A stretch of DNA of 64,000 nt from DASQHW01 sp038238245 (GTDB lineage Bacteria; Actinomycetota; Acidimicrobiia; IMCC26256; PALSA-610), in the NCBI GenBank assembly GCA_038238245.1, contig JBBRXX010000010.1, positions 62,001 to 126,000 of the forward strand. Reading direction: 5' to 3'. Positions within the stretch are counted from its first letter, which is position 1, and each line of letters begins with the position of its first letter. Positions 15,462 through 23,187 of the stretch are shown here, one piece after another. A program made the position numbers and the translations under genes. The notes under the pieces were generated by a model. It was given only the letters and a program-made list of their open reading frames with translations, was not told where the DNA came from and searched no databases.

Positions 15462-17021
15462 TCAGCCGATCTGGCGCGCCGCGCCTTCCCAATAGGGTGC
15501 GCGGATCTCCCGCTTCAGCAGCTTGCCCGAGGGATTGCGGGGCAGCACCTCGGTGAAGTCCACCGACTTCGGGAGCTTGAAGCCCGCGAGATGCTCGCGC
15601 GCAAAGGTGATCAGCTCCTGCGCGGTCGCTTCGCTCCCCTCGCTCGGGACGACCACGGCCTTCACGGCCTCGCCCCACTTGGCGTCGGGCACGCCGATCA
15701 CCGCGACATCGGCGACTCCCGGATGCTTCGCGAGCACGTTCTCGACCTCGGCGGGATAGATGTTCTCGCCGCCCGAGACGATCATGTCCTTGACCCGATC
15801 GTGGAGGTACAAGAAGCCATCCCCGTCGCGGTAGCCCGCGTCGCCGGTCTTGAACCAACCGTCGTCGGTCAAGGCGGCGCGCGTTGCAGACTCGTTCGCC
15901 CAGTAGCCCTTCATGTTCTGCGATGAGCGCGTCCAGAGCTCGCCGACGACGCCGACCGGCGCGTCGTTGCCCGTCTCGGGGTCGACGATGCGCACCTCGA
16001 CCCACGGGAACGGCTTGCCGCAGGATCGCAGGAGCTCGGGCCGGCCGGCCGGATCGTGATGTTCAGGATCAAGTTGCGTGATCGCACCGGTCGTCTCGGT
16101 CAGCCCGTACACCTGGATGAACTCGCATCCGAAGACGTCCATTGCCTTCGTGAGCACCGAATCCGTGATCGGCGACGCCCCGTAGACGATGGCCCGGAGC
16201 GATGCGAAGTCGGCGGCGGCGACATCGGGCATCTGCAACAGGAACTGAATGACGGCCGGGACGATGAAGGCGTTGGTGACGCCGAACTCGGAGATCAGCT
16301 GAAGGATGCGCGCCGGATCGACCTCGCGCAACAGCACGGTCTGGCAGCCGTGGAACAGCCCGACCATCGCCCAGCCCGAGCCACCGATGTGGAACATCGG
16401 CATCACGGCCAGGTTCACCGAGTCCGGTGTGAACCGCCACGACTCGGTCACGTTCATGACGCCCTTGAAGAAGTTGTCGTTGGTGAGCATCACTCCCTTC
16501 GGCAACCCCGTCGTCCCCGACGTGTACAGCTGGAACGCAACGTCGGCGCCGGCAGCCTGCACACCTGGATCACTCGGCGCGCTCGCCGCGAGCAGCGCTT
16601 CGTACTCGAGCCAGCGCGGGTGATCACCGATTGCGACAATCGTCGAGACCGACGCCATCTCCGGTTCGATCTTCTCGATGTGCGCCACGAACTCCCGGCC
16701 GACGATCACCACCTTCGCGCCCGCGTCTGCGATGATCTGCGCGATCTCGGCCGGCGCGAGCCGCCAGTTGACCGCGACGTTCACCGCGTTCAGCTTCGCC
16801 AGCGCGAACGTGGTCTCGAAGTACTCGATGCCGTTCTTGTCGAGAAATGCCACCCGGTCACCGCTCACGACGCCGGCGTCCGCCAACGCGTTCGCGAGCC
16901 GGCTCGAACGCGTATCCATCTCGCCGAATGTCAGCGTGCGGCCGTCGAGCTCGATCGCCGGCTTGTCCGGGCGGTCCTTGCCGTGCGTGCGCACGATTCC
17001 TGCAATCGTCGTGATCGTCAT
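15462..17021 (-). CDS. Acyl-CoA ligase / fatty-acyl-CoA synthetase (ANL superfamily)
   Basis: A 519-residue adenylate-forming ligase that activates a carboxylic acid to acyl-AMP and then acyl-CoA. The P-loop-like A3 motif is LYTSGTTGLPKGVML. Later come VYGLTETTGAITQLD (A5), WFKTGDAGYRDGDGFLYLHD (A7), DRVKDMIVSGGENIYPAEVE (A8) and the catalytic lysine in NPSGKLLKREI (A10). The ATG at 17021 follows GAGGGGGG. The medium- or long-chain subclass (FadD-like) is likely but the substrate is uncertain. It diverges from the SnoaL-GNAT gene. Confidence 0.9.
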   Translation of the reverse strand: MTITTIAGIVRTHGKDRPDKPAIELDGRTLTFGEMDTRSSRLANALADAGVVSGDRVAFLDKNGIEYFETTFALAKLNAVNVAVNWRLAPAEIAQIIADAGAKVVIVGREFVAHIEKIEPEMASVSTIVAIGDHPRWLEYEALLAASAPSDPGVQAAGADVAFQLYTSGTTGLPKGVMLTNDNFFKGVMNVTESWRFTPDSVNLAVMPMFHIGGSGWAMVGLFHGCQTVLLREVDPARILQLISEFGVTNAFIVPAVIQFLLQMPDVAAADFASLRAIVYGASPITDSVLTKAMDVFGCEFIQVYGLTETTGAITQLDPEHHDPAGRPELLRSCGKPFPWVEVRIVDPETGNDAPVGVVGELWTRSSQNMKGYWANESATRAALTDDGWFKTGDAGYRDGDGFLYLHDRVKDMIVSGGENIYPAEVENVLAKHPGVADVAVIGVPDAKWGEAVKAVVVPSEGSEATAQELITFAREHLAGFKLPKSVDFTEVLPRNPSGKLLKREIRAPYWEGAARQIG

Positions 17022-17094
17022 GGACCCCCCTCGATCTGATGCGCAGCACCCACGCCCGAGCGAGATCTTCGCACGGACCGTGTACGTTCGTCGC

Positions 17095-18072
17095 GTGTCA
17101 GGGTCGGACCCGGACGTGGACGAGGTCGTCGCCAAGGAGCTTGCGCTCCTGCGCCCCGACATCCGGGCGGACGCGGCGGAGGTCGCGGGGCTGCTGCACG
17201 ACGACTTTCGCGAATTCGGCGCGTCGGGACGGGTCTGGGATCGCCAATCGGTCGCGAAGGCGCTCGCGGCCGAGCCCGGCGACGGTGGCGAGGCCCACGA
17301 CCTCGATGCCGTGCGGCTCGCCGACAACGTGGTGCTGCTGACGTACGCGACGGGCCCGCCGGCACGAACCGCGTTGCGCAGCTCACTGTGGGTTCGAGAC
17401 GGCGGGACATGGCGAATCCTCTTTCATCAGGGCACACCATCACCTTCGTCGTCACCTCTGCGCGTGCGGCGCGCCACGCCGGTCGATGCGGCGCTGCTCA
17501 CGGAGATGATGTTCGTCGACCCGAGCCGCGAGGCGATCGTGATGGCAGGCGATGCTGATCGCGCGGCTCGTTTTCAACTCGCGCTCCTGCGGCAGACACT
17601 CGCGTCTGCGGACGGCGCGGTGCTCGTGCTCGAACGCGACCGCACACCGATCGGATTCGCCGAGGTCACGGGCGGCGGCGACCTCCCGCCGTTTCGCATC
17701 GTCGCCCGGACCGCGCTGCACGCCTTCGGCGTTCTCGGCACCGTTCGAGCGGCGTGCAAGTCGTCGGCGCGGGCACGGGTCGACATGAAAGCGCTCCCGG
17801 ACTGCGTGCATCTCGTGGAGCTCCAGGTCCATCCCGACGCGCGCAATCAAGGTGCCGGCGGCGCGCTGCTCCTCGCGGTGGAGGAAGAAGCCTGCGCACG
17901 CGGTGTCGGGAACGTGTCGCTCACGACGACGATCGACAACCCCGCCCGGCGTCTCTACGAGCGCCACGGGTTCGCGGTGGTCGCCGAGAAGCGCGACCCG
18001 CGCTATGAGCGTTTGACCGGCAGCCCGGGCCGGGTGCTCATGGTCAAACCGCTCGCCGTCACCCCGCGGTGA
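17095..18072 (+). CDS. Fusion of an NTF2-like (DUF4440/SnoaL) domain and a GNAT acetyltransferase
   Basis: About 325 residues. Residues 1-115 resemble an NTF2-like DUF4440 domain: LLHDDFREFGASGRVWDR, VLLTYATG, and WRILFHQGTP at its end. After a short serine-rich linker, residues 120-325 form a GNAT domain: LRVRRATPVDAALLTEMMFV at its beginning, and the acetyl-CoA-binding region LQVHPDARNQGAGGALLLAV followed by NPARRLYERHGFAVV. GNAT enzymes acetylate amines; the NTF2 cone could bind the substrate. Start GTG 17095, with GTG 17080 as alternative. The 3' end overlaps the convergent membrane gene by 14 bp. Confidence 0.8.
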   Translation: MSGSDPDVDEVVAKELALLRPDIRADAAEVAGLLHDDFREFGASGRVWDRQSVAKALAAEPGDGGEAHDLDAVRLADNVVLLTYATGPPARTALRSSLWVRDGGTWRILFHQGTPSPSSSPLRVRRATPVDAALLTEMMFVDPSREAIVMAGDADRAARFQLALLRQTLASADGAVLVLERDRTPIGFAEVTGGGDLPPFRIVARTALHAFGVLGTVRAACKSSARARVDMKALPDCVHLVELQVHPDARNQGAGGALLLAVEEEACARGVGNVSLTTTIDNPARRLYERHGFAVVAEKRDPRYERLTGSPGRVLMVKPLAVTPR

Positions 18073-18748
18073 GCGCCCAGCCCCATTCCTCACTGCGGCG
18101 GAAGGCGCGCGTCGCATACCAGACCGACCACGTCATCATGGCCGCGGTGAGCGGAATGCCCGTCGCCGCGCTCACGAAGACGAACGCGTCGATCGAAGAC
18201 ATCGCGAGCGTCGCGAGTCGAACCCCGCTGCGCAACAGGAGCAGGCCGCCCCACCCGAGCGAGACGACCGAGAACACGCGCGTGAAGGTGGCGGACGCGC
18301 GCACCTCCGGCGGGAACGGATACATCTCTCCGGCGAACACCCCCGCCAAGGGCCGGCCGACGAACACGGAGACGACGAATGCGAGCCCCCATACGAGCGT
18401 CGTCAGCACCGCGGGCGCGAAGAACGCCCGCGCGTCGCCGGCGAGCAGGCCGATCGCTGCTTGCACGACGATGACGAGCAGGGAGAGGCGCGCGAGCAGT
18501 CCGGGGCGATCGCGTCGACGTTCGTACAGCCACGCGCCGAGCGCCACCACGGTCGCGGCAGCGATGCCGATTGCGAGGCCGCCGAGCTTGTAGCCGGCGT
18601 AGAAGCACAACACCGGGCCGAATGCATCTCTCGCGAATCGCGGTCCCGACCCGACGAGGATGCCGCGCGCCGAGATCTCGAGACGCTCGAGCGGCTCGGC
18701 GAGCGGCTCGGGAGGCTCGGCGAGCGGCTCGACCGGCTGATCAGTCAT
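18059..18748 (-). CDS. Multi-pass membrane protein, VC0807/DUF3159-like
   Basis: A 229-residue protein. A proline/glutamate-rich cytosolic N-terminus (PVEPLAEPPEPLAEPLERLE) is followed by about six hydrophobic helices, with FGPVLCFYAGYKLGGLAIGI near the start and VWGLAFVVSVFVGRPLAGVF in the middle. This organisation and the YERRRDR loop resemble the VC0807/DUF3159 families of unknown function. Its ATG overlaps the end of the diiron oxygenase gene by 8 bp (ATGACTGA), so it is the last gene of the TetR-diiron operon. A transport or membrane-organising role for the oxygenase product is only an inference. Confidence 0.7.
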   Translation of the reverse strand: MTDQPVEPLAEPPEPLAEPLERLEISARGILVGSGPRFARDAFGPVLCFYAGYKLGGLAIGIAAATVVALGAWLYERRRDRPGLLARLSLLVIVVQAAIGLLAGDARAFFAPAVLTTLVWGLAFVVSVFVGRPLAGVFAGEMYPFPPEVRASATFTRVFSVVSLGWGGLLLLRSGVRLATLAMSSIDAFVFVSAATGIPLTAAMMTWSVWYATRAFRRSEEWGWALTAG

Positions 18749-19703
18749 CGAGGCGAGTCTCCTCCCAGATCCCGAAAGACCGCCACATCTTCTTCGAGAC
18801 CGGGGTGACGAGCTCGAGGTCCGTGAGGAGGGTGCGTACCTTGCGCAACGAGGCTCGGACCTCATCTCGTGACGGCGTCCCGGGGCCGTATGCCTCGGTC
18901 AGGACCGCTTTGGGGATGTCGTAGGTGCGCACGATGCTGCGTGGCGGTCGCATCATCACCGACGCCATCGTCGCGAGTATGAGCGGGGCCTGGATTGCGA
19001 TCGAGCGTCGCTTCCCACGTGACAGCTTCGGCACGTTCGTGCGCAGGTACTGACGGGCAAAGGAGAGATGGCGCGCTTCTTCGGTGACATGGATGCGCAT
19101 GATCCGCTCGAGCAGCGGGTGCAGCTCACGGCCGGAACGCAACGCCGTGCGCTGTACATGGTCGATCGGATCCTCACCGCCGAGCACGAACACGAAGAAC
19201 AATTCCGGGAACCGGCGCGCCATCCCGATGACACGACGCGCGCCGAACTTGACGTCCCAGGTGAGACCGGGCGCATCGAGACCGCTGCGATTCACGAACT
19301 CCTGGAACATCAGCGAGTGCTGGGCTTCCTCGATGACCTCGTGGTACGCGTAGCGGTACTCGGGGCTGCGGTCGGGCAACATGAAGGCGTACTCGAGGAG
19401 CCCGCGCTTGAGAATGCTCTCGAACTGCAATCCCGCCTTCATGTTGGCGACGATGCAGTGCAGCCCGATGCGGGCGCGGACGTCGGCGGGAAGGCCCTTG
19501 TACCACTCGGTCGCGCCGAGCGTGTTCTCGATGGAGAGCTCCCAGCGGGGATCGGTCGGATCGATCGCATACGCGGGATCGTCCCAAGGTACGTCGACAT
19601 ACGCGTCGAAGTGCTTCACGACTGATTGGTGCGACAGACGCTCGACTAGCTCCGTGAAACGGTCGGCGCGCTGTTCTTCTTCGAGGACGATGGCTTCGGT
19701 CAC
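18741..19703 (-). CDS. AurF-like diiron oxygenase (N-oxygenase family)
   Basis: A 320-residue all-helical protein of the p-aminobenzoate N-oxygenase (AurF) family, carboxylate-bridged diiron enzymes that oxidise amines or related groups. Iron-ligand helices are visible in EVIEEAQHSLMFQEF (ExxH) and HVTEEARHLSFARQYL (E-ExxH); further ligands probably lie in the earlier NMKAGLQFESIL helix. The GTG start is preceded by GGAGGTTCATC. It overlaps the TetR gene upstream by 4 bp and the membrane gene downstream by 8 bp. A second family member lies just beyond the TetR gene. The substrate is unknown. Confidence 0.85.
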   Translation of the reverse strand: MTEAIVLEEEQRADRFTELVERLSHQSVVKHFDAYVDVPWDDPAYAIDPTDPRWELSIENTLGATEWYKGLPADVRARIGLHCIVANMKAGLQFESILKRGLLEYAFMLPDRSPEYRYAYHEVIEEAQHSLMFQEFVNRSGLDAPGLTWDVKFGARRVIGMARRFPELFFVFVLGGEDPIDHVQRTALRSGRELHPLLERIMRIHVTEEARHLSFARQYLRTNVPKLSRGKRRSIAIQAPLILATMASVMMRPPRSIVRTYDIPKAVLTEAYGPGTPSRDEVRASLRKVRTLLTDLELVTPVSKKMWRSFGIWEETRLDD

Positions 19704-20383
19704 GATGAACCTCCGGGGGTGTGCGGAAAGTAGGGGGCGGCGATGGCGTTGAACGTCTCGAGCACCATGTCGAGCTCGTCGGCGCCTACGCCGATGATCC
19801 GATTCAGGGCGAGGCCGTCGAGCACGGAGAACGCGAGCTGCAACGCAACTCGCGCAAAGCTCTGATCGGCCGCGGCGTCGGGAAACATCGCACGGAACGT
19901 CACGAGCGCGTTGTCGAAGAACCGCTCCTCGACCTGCACGAATCGTTCGTGCAGCGCGGGATCCGTGCGAGACGCGACGACGAGCTCCACCCAGGCCGCG
20001 AACGTGTCGCGGAAGCAGTGCTCGTACAAGAGCCGCATCGCGGCGGCCGGCGAGCGCTTGTCGGCGGGAAGCCGGGCGAATGTTGCTTCGAATTCTTCGA
20101 TGCGCCGCGTGAGCAGGTGGTCGAGGGCGGCGAGCACCAGGTCTTCCTTGGTCGGGTAATGGTGCACCTGCGCACCGCGGGAGACTCCCGCGCGCCGCAC
20201 GACCTCGGTGGTGCTCGTCGCCGCCCAGCCCAGCTCGACCAGGCACTCGATCGTCGCGTCGAGCAGACGGGTCTGGGTAGCGGCACTCCGCTCGGCGTTC
20301 GTGCGGCGGCCCGTGACAGGCGGAACGATGGTGACAAGCGGGACCGGCGGGACAGGCGGCGGGGCGAGGGGCATCCCTGTCAT
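19700..20383 (-). CDS. TetR-family transcriptional regulator
   Basis: About 227 residues. A proline-rich leader (PPPVPPVPLVTIVPP) precedes the TetR helix-turn-helix: ATQTRLLDATIECLVELGWA, then STTEVVRRAGVSRGAQVHHY and the FxxKEDL-like PTKEDLVLAALDHLL. The C-terminal ligand-binding domain is all helical. Its gene overlaps the AurF-like gene by 4 bp. A large palindrome 16 bp upstream (20399-20420) is the likely operator, so it probably represses its own operon. A site of the same type lies in front of the second AurF-like gene, suggesting one small regulon. Confidence 0.88.
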   Translation of the reverse strand: MTGMPLAPPPVPPVPLVTIVPPVTGRRTNAERSAATQTRLLDATIECLVELGWAATSTTEVVRRAGVSRGAQVHHYPTKEDLVLAALDHLLTRRIEEFEATFARLPADKRSPAAAMRLLYEHCFRDTFAAWVELVVASRTDPALHERFVQVEERFFDNALVTFRAMFPDAAADQSFARVALQLAFSVLDGLALNRIIGVGADELDMVLETFNAIAAPYFPHTPGGSS

Positions 20384-20398
20384 GATGGCGGTCAGGCC

Positions 20399-20420
20399 AC
20401 ATACAGTCAAGCCTGTATGT
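20399..20420. promoter_or_regulatory. TetR operator candidate, 8-bp arms
   Basis: ACATACAG-N6-CTGTATGT is a perfect inverted repeat 16 bp in front of the tetR start. On the minus strand the sequence just inside it contains TTGACT, a possible -35 element. The core TACAG-N6-CTGTA recurs at 21358-21373, ahead of the second diiron gene. Confidence 0.7.
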
Positions 20421-20429
20421 ATGTTTAAG

Positions 20430-21314
20430 TCAGGCGAGGAGGCCCAGCGCGGCCCACGTCGGCCGGCGCGCGTCATCGATCACGCCGATCTCCGCCAGGA
20501 AGCCGGTGAGCTTGGCGAGTCCCTCGACGATCACGGCCCGGTGATGCGGATTCACTCGTGCCACGAGTGCGCCGTCCTCGATGCCGAGATGCTCGTAGAC
20601 CTCGGGATCGATGCTGAACTCGGCGACCGCGGCAACGAGCGCGGGCGCCGCGTCCGCGATCGCGGCGCGCTCATCGCTCGCGAGCTGCGGCCAGACCTCG
20701 CTGAGATACGTCTTGGCGAAGCTGACGTGGCGCGCCTCTTCGAGGACGTGCAGCTTTGCGATCTGGCGCGACACGGGATGCACGCGGTCGTCTCGCATGG
20801 TCTTGCGGTTGATGTGGTCGAGCAGTTCCTCGACGGCGAGGATGAGCAGGTACGACGTCGCGCGCCGGCCGGGCAGGTCGTCGACGTCGAGATGTCCGTG
20901 CGCCGGGCTGTACGCGGGCGTTCCACCCCGGCGGATGAACTCCCCGAACATCGTGGAGTGCCGGCACTCGTCCGCGACCTCGACAAGCAGGTACCGGTGG
21001 GCCGGATCGGTGACCGGCATCTCCGCAAGGTGACGGAGCACCGCTTGCATGAGCACGTTCTCGAACCAGATGCCGGCGCCGCACAGCGCCGCGGTCTCGT
21101 GGCGGCTGTACGCGATGCGGCCGGCCTCGCTCATCGAGTCCCACACCGGCGTGCCGTAAAGAGGCAGGACCTCGGGCGGCAGGTGATACGCCGAGTCGTC
21201 GATGGGGATCGACCAGTCGACCTCACAAAAGGGGTCGAGCGTCGTTCGTGCCGATGCGGCGACGAGCTGATGGGAGCGGGCGGCGGTCCGGGGGAGGTCG
21301 GTCGTCGTGTCCAT
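20430..21314 (-). CDS. Second AurF-like diiron oxygenase
   Basis: A 294-residue all-helical protein, distantly similar in design to the product of 18741-19703. Diiron ligand helices are seen in VEVADECRHSTMFGEF (E-ExxH) and HVLEEARHVSFAKTYL (EExxH). The earlier AALCGAGIWFENVLMQ probably supplies another ligand. The N-terminus FCEVDWSIPIDDSAYHLPPE is typical of a subfamily found in actinomycetes. Start ATG 21314, with a TTG at 21326 as alternative. It is transcribed toward the tetR operon; the operator pair at 21332-21374 lies just upstream and is shared with the divergent MerR gene. Confidence 0.8.
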   Translation of the reverse strand: MDTTTDLPRTAARSHQLVAASARTTLDPFCEVDWSIPIDDSAYHLPPEVLPLYGTPVWDSMSEAGRIAYSRHETAALCGAGIWFENVLMQAVLRHLAEMPVTDPAHRYLLVEVADECRHSTMFGEFIRRGGTPAYSPAHGHLDVDDLPGRRATSYLLILAVEELLDHINRKTMRDDRVHPVSRQIAKLHVLEEARHVSFAKTYLSEVWPQLASDERAAIADAAPALVAAVAEFSIDPEVYEHLGIEDGALVARVNPHHRAVIVEGLAKLTGFLAEIGVIDDARRPTWAALGLLA

Positions 21315-21331
21315 GGGTCTACCCAAACACT

Positions 21332-21374
21332 TGCAGTGTCCACTGTCAAGGTATTCTTACAGTGCAAGCTGTAA
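21332..21374. promoter_or_regulatory. Tandem operator-like repeats in the diiron/merR divergent promoter
   Basis: Two sites of the same form occur in tandem: TGCAG-N6-CTGTC (21332-21347, imperfect) and TTACAG-N6-CTGTAA (21357-21374, perfect). The second shares its TACAG-N6-CTGTA core with the tetR operator at 20399. They could bind the TetR protein, the divergent MerR protein, or both. Confidence 0.6.
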
Positions 21375-21404
21375 TGATCTCGCCCGTTGTGGTTCACTGG
21401 GATC

Positions 21405-22160
21405 GTGAGCGCCGAAGTCCCCGAGACGGACATCCCGGGCGAGTACGGGCTGGCGGAGCTCGTCGACCGCAGCGGCGTGCCGGCTCGCACGATCCGGTGG
21501 TACCAGTCCGAGGGCCTGCTCCCGAAGCCGACGAAACGCGGGCGCGACGCCGTCTACACCGACGATCACCTGCAGCGCCTGCACCTCATCGCCGAGCTCC
21601 GGGATCGCGGCCTCACGCTCACCGCGATCCGCGACCTGGTGTCCCGGGAGCGGCCGGCCCGCACGGTGGCCGAATGGCTCGGCATCGACGCCACGCTCAG
21701 TGCGCCATGGTCCGACGACCGTCCGCGCATCGTCGAGCGTGATGAGCTGGCCCAGCTGACCGGCGGTCACGAGGGACCAAGGCTGCTTGCCGAGCTGCAA
21801 GATGCCGGCTACGTGCAACCCGGCGCCGGCGGAACGTGGCTCGTGCCGAGCCCGACGCTGCTCGACCTCGCGCTGCAACTCCACGACGCCGGCGTCGACG
21901 TCGATCTCACCGGTCAGCTGCGCGATCTGTTGCGCCGCCGGCTCTCGAAAGCGGTCGACGACGCGGTCAAGCTCGTCGTCGGACGGACCGGCGCCGGCTT
22001 CGCGGGAAACGCGACACCCGAGGAGGTCGCGACCGCGATCGGCGCGCTCCGCCCGATCGCTCGCGAGACGACGAGCCTCATCCTTGCGCAAGAGGTCGAA
22101 CGGGCGCTGCGTGATCTCGTCGACGAGGGCCCGGCGGCGATCGAGCGCAAGCGGCGCTGA
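21405..22160 (+). CDS. MerR-family transcriptional regulator
   Basis: A 251-residue regulator. The MerR winged helix is at the N-terminus: YGLAELVDRSGVPARTIRWY, then the wing QSEGLLPKPTKRGRDAVYTD, then HLQRLHLIAELRDRGLTLTA. The remaining 170 residues form a larger helical effector region, so this is not a short metal-sensing MerR and no metal-binding cysteine cluster is seen. The GTG at 21405 starts 14 residues before the DNA-binding domain; a TTG at 21387 is also possible. It diverges from the second diiron oxygenase gene and may control it, since MerR proteins commonly act on the adjacent promoter. Confidence 0.85.
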   Translation: MSAEVPETDIPGEYGLAELVDRSGVPARTIRWYQSEGLLPKPTKRGRDAVYTDDHLQRLHLIAELRDRGLTLTAIRDLVSRERPARTVAEWLGIDATLSAPWSDDRPRIVERDELAQLTGGHEGPRLLAELQDAGYVQPGAGGTWLVPSPTLLDLALQLHDAGVDVDLTGQLRDLLRRRLSKAVDDAVKLVVGRTGAGFAGNATPEEVATAIGALRPIARETTSLILAQEVERALRDLVDEGPAAIERKRR

Positions 22161-22190
22161 AGCGAACGAATGGCGCGCGATCGTCGCGAC

Positions 22191-22240
22191 TGATTTGTCG
22201 GGCTGAAATCTCGGGTTGAATTGCCCGGCTGATTGTCGGC
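22191..22240. repeat. Degenerate direct repeats CGGGYTGA
   Basis: Three short units follow each other: TCGGGCTGA, TCGGGTTGA and CCGGCTGA, each trailed by an A/T-rich AATC or ATTG spacer. Spacing is about 11-14 bp. Such repeats are a typical binding pattern for OmpR-type regulators, and the next gene encodes one. Confidence 0.35.
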
Positions 22241-22399
22241 GAGTGGTGCGGATATTGCGGTCCAGTTGCGACGCCGTTGTGTCTCGGACCGAACGTGGTA
22301 CGCGACGCGCGCAAAGCGTGCGCCGTCCGCAGCGAGGCCCGCTCCGGGCCTGACAGAATCAAGCCAGCCGGCCGTATGCAACTGCCGGCACGTGTCGGT

Positions 22400-22498
22400 A
22401 TGGCAAAAGGAGTGTTGAGGTTCCACCGCTCCCGCTTCGGAGCGGTGTGGGCACGGCATCGCGTCGACCTGCCAAGCCCCGTTTGCCCGGAGGGATGA
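22400..22498 (+). CDS. Possible 32-residue leader ORF overlapping the response regulator start
   Basis: ATG at 22400 opens a frame (MAKGVLRFHRSRFGAVW...) that runs through the stem-loop and stops at TGA 22496-22498, overlapping the downstream ATG by one base step (ATGA). There is no good Shine-Dalgarno. It could couple translation of the regulator to leader translation, or be chance. Confidence 0.2.
   Translation: MAKGVLRFHRSRFGAVWARHRVDLPSPVCPEG
22424..22447 (+). other. Stem-loop in 5' untranslated region
   Basis: CACCGCTCC-CGCTTC-GGAGCGGTG forms a perfect 9-bp stem with a 6-nt loop, about 50 nt before the response regulator start. It has no following T-run, so it is not a classical terminator. 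It may be a post-transcriptional control element. Confidence 0.45.
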
Positions 22499-23175
22499 CG
22501 ATGACGGCAAACGTGGTGCTTGTCGCGCATCACGACGAACGGACACGGGCAACGGCAGGAGACGTCCTCGTCGCGGAGGGACTCCGTGTCGACGAGACGG
22601 CGGACTGGCCCACGACGTTGCGTCACGCCGCCGAGATCCGGCCGACGATCCTGATCGTCGCGGCCCGTCTCGCGGGCACGGACGTGCTGGAGCGACTCGC
22701 GGAACCTCGCGAAGCCGGCGTGCTCGGTGTCGTCGTGCTGACCGAGGATCACGACGAGATCGCGCTCGCACTCGACGCCGGGGCCGACGACTGCGTGAGC
22801 GAAGCGACGATCGATCGGGACCTGGCGCCCCGGGTGCGCGCGTTGATCCGCCGTATCGCGCCCCGCGCCCTGCAGAAGCTGAACTTCGGCGAGCTCGTCA
22901 TCGACGTCGCCGCGCGCGAGGTGTTCGTGCGCGACTCGCTCATCGACCTCACGTCGCGAGAGTTCGAGCTCCTCGCCTTCCTGGCGTCCCAGCCGCGCAC
23001 GGTCTTCACGCGGGCCGAGCTCCTGGAGAGAGTGTGGGGCGTGCCGCCGGCCGGGCAGAGCGTGGCGACGGTCACGGAGCACGTGCGCCGCTTGCGCCTC
23101 AAGCTCGAGGGTGACGAGCACGGGGTTCGCTGGCTGCGGACCGTGCGCGGCGTCGGCTACGCATTCCGGCCCTGA
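22495..23175 (+). CDS. OmpR-type response regulator with degenerate receiver domain
   Basis: A 226-residue protein with an N-terminal receiver-like domain and a C-terminal winged helix (LIDLTSREFELLAFLASQPR, ELLERVWGVPPAG, VTEHVRRLRLKLE, VRGVGYAF). The receiver has lost its phosphorylation site: the aspartate position in RPTILIVAARLAG is Ala56, and the conserved Lys-Pro pair near the end of the domain is missing. One acidic pocket residue remains in AHHDERTRA. It probably binds DNA without phosphorylation, as known atypical response regulators do. ATG 22495 follows CCGGAGGG. No kinase is adjacent; the nearest is the hybrid kinase at 28804. Confidence 0.85.
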   Translation: MTMTANVVLVAHHDERTRATAGDVLVAEGLRVDETADWPTTLRHAAEIRPTILIVAARLAGTDVLERLAEPREAGVLGVVVLTEDHDEIALALDAGADDCVSEATIDRDLAPRVRALIRRIAPRALQKLNFGELVIDVAAREVFVRDSLIDLTSREFELLAFLASQPRTVFTRAELLERVWGVPPAGQSVATVTEHVRRLRLKLEGDEHGVRWLRTVRGVGYAFRP

Positions 23176-23187
23176 CGCGCTCGTCTC

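Larger units (their letters stand above)
22161..22494. other. 334-bp intergenic region ahead of a response regulator
   Basis: This spacer contains degenerate direct repeats (22191-22240), a GC-rich stem-loop (22424-22447) and a short ORF (22400-22498) whose stop overlaps the next start. It probably acts as the promoter and 5' untranslated region of the response regulator. Confidence 0.4.

Noticed and set aside
16056..17039. Plus-strand ORF opposite the acyl-CoA ligase
   Set aside because: Antisense to conserved ANL motifs A3-A10, no motif of its own; only the GNAT fusion from about 17095 is supported on that strand.
18741..21314. Ribonucleotide reductase or ferritin identity for the two diiron proteins
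   Set aside because: The helix pattern and lengths fit the AurF-like family, and the radical-tyrosine and C-terminal features of NrdB are not seen.
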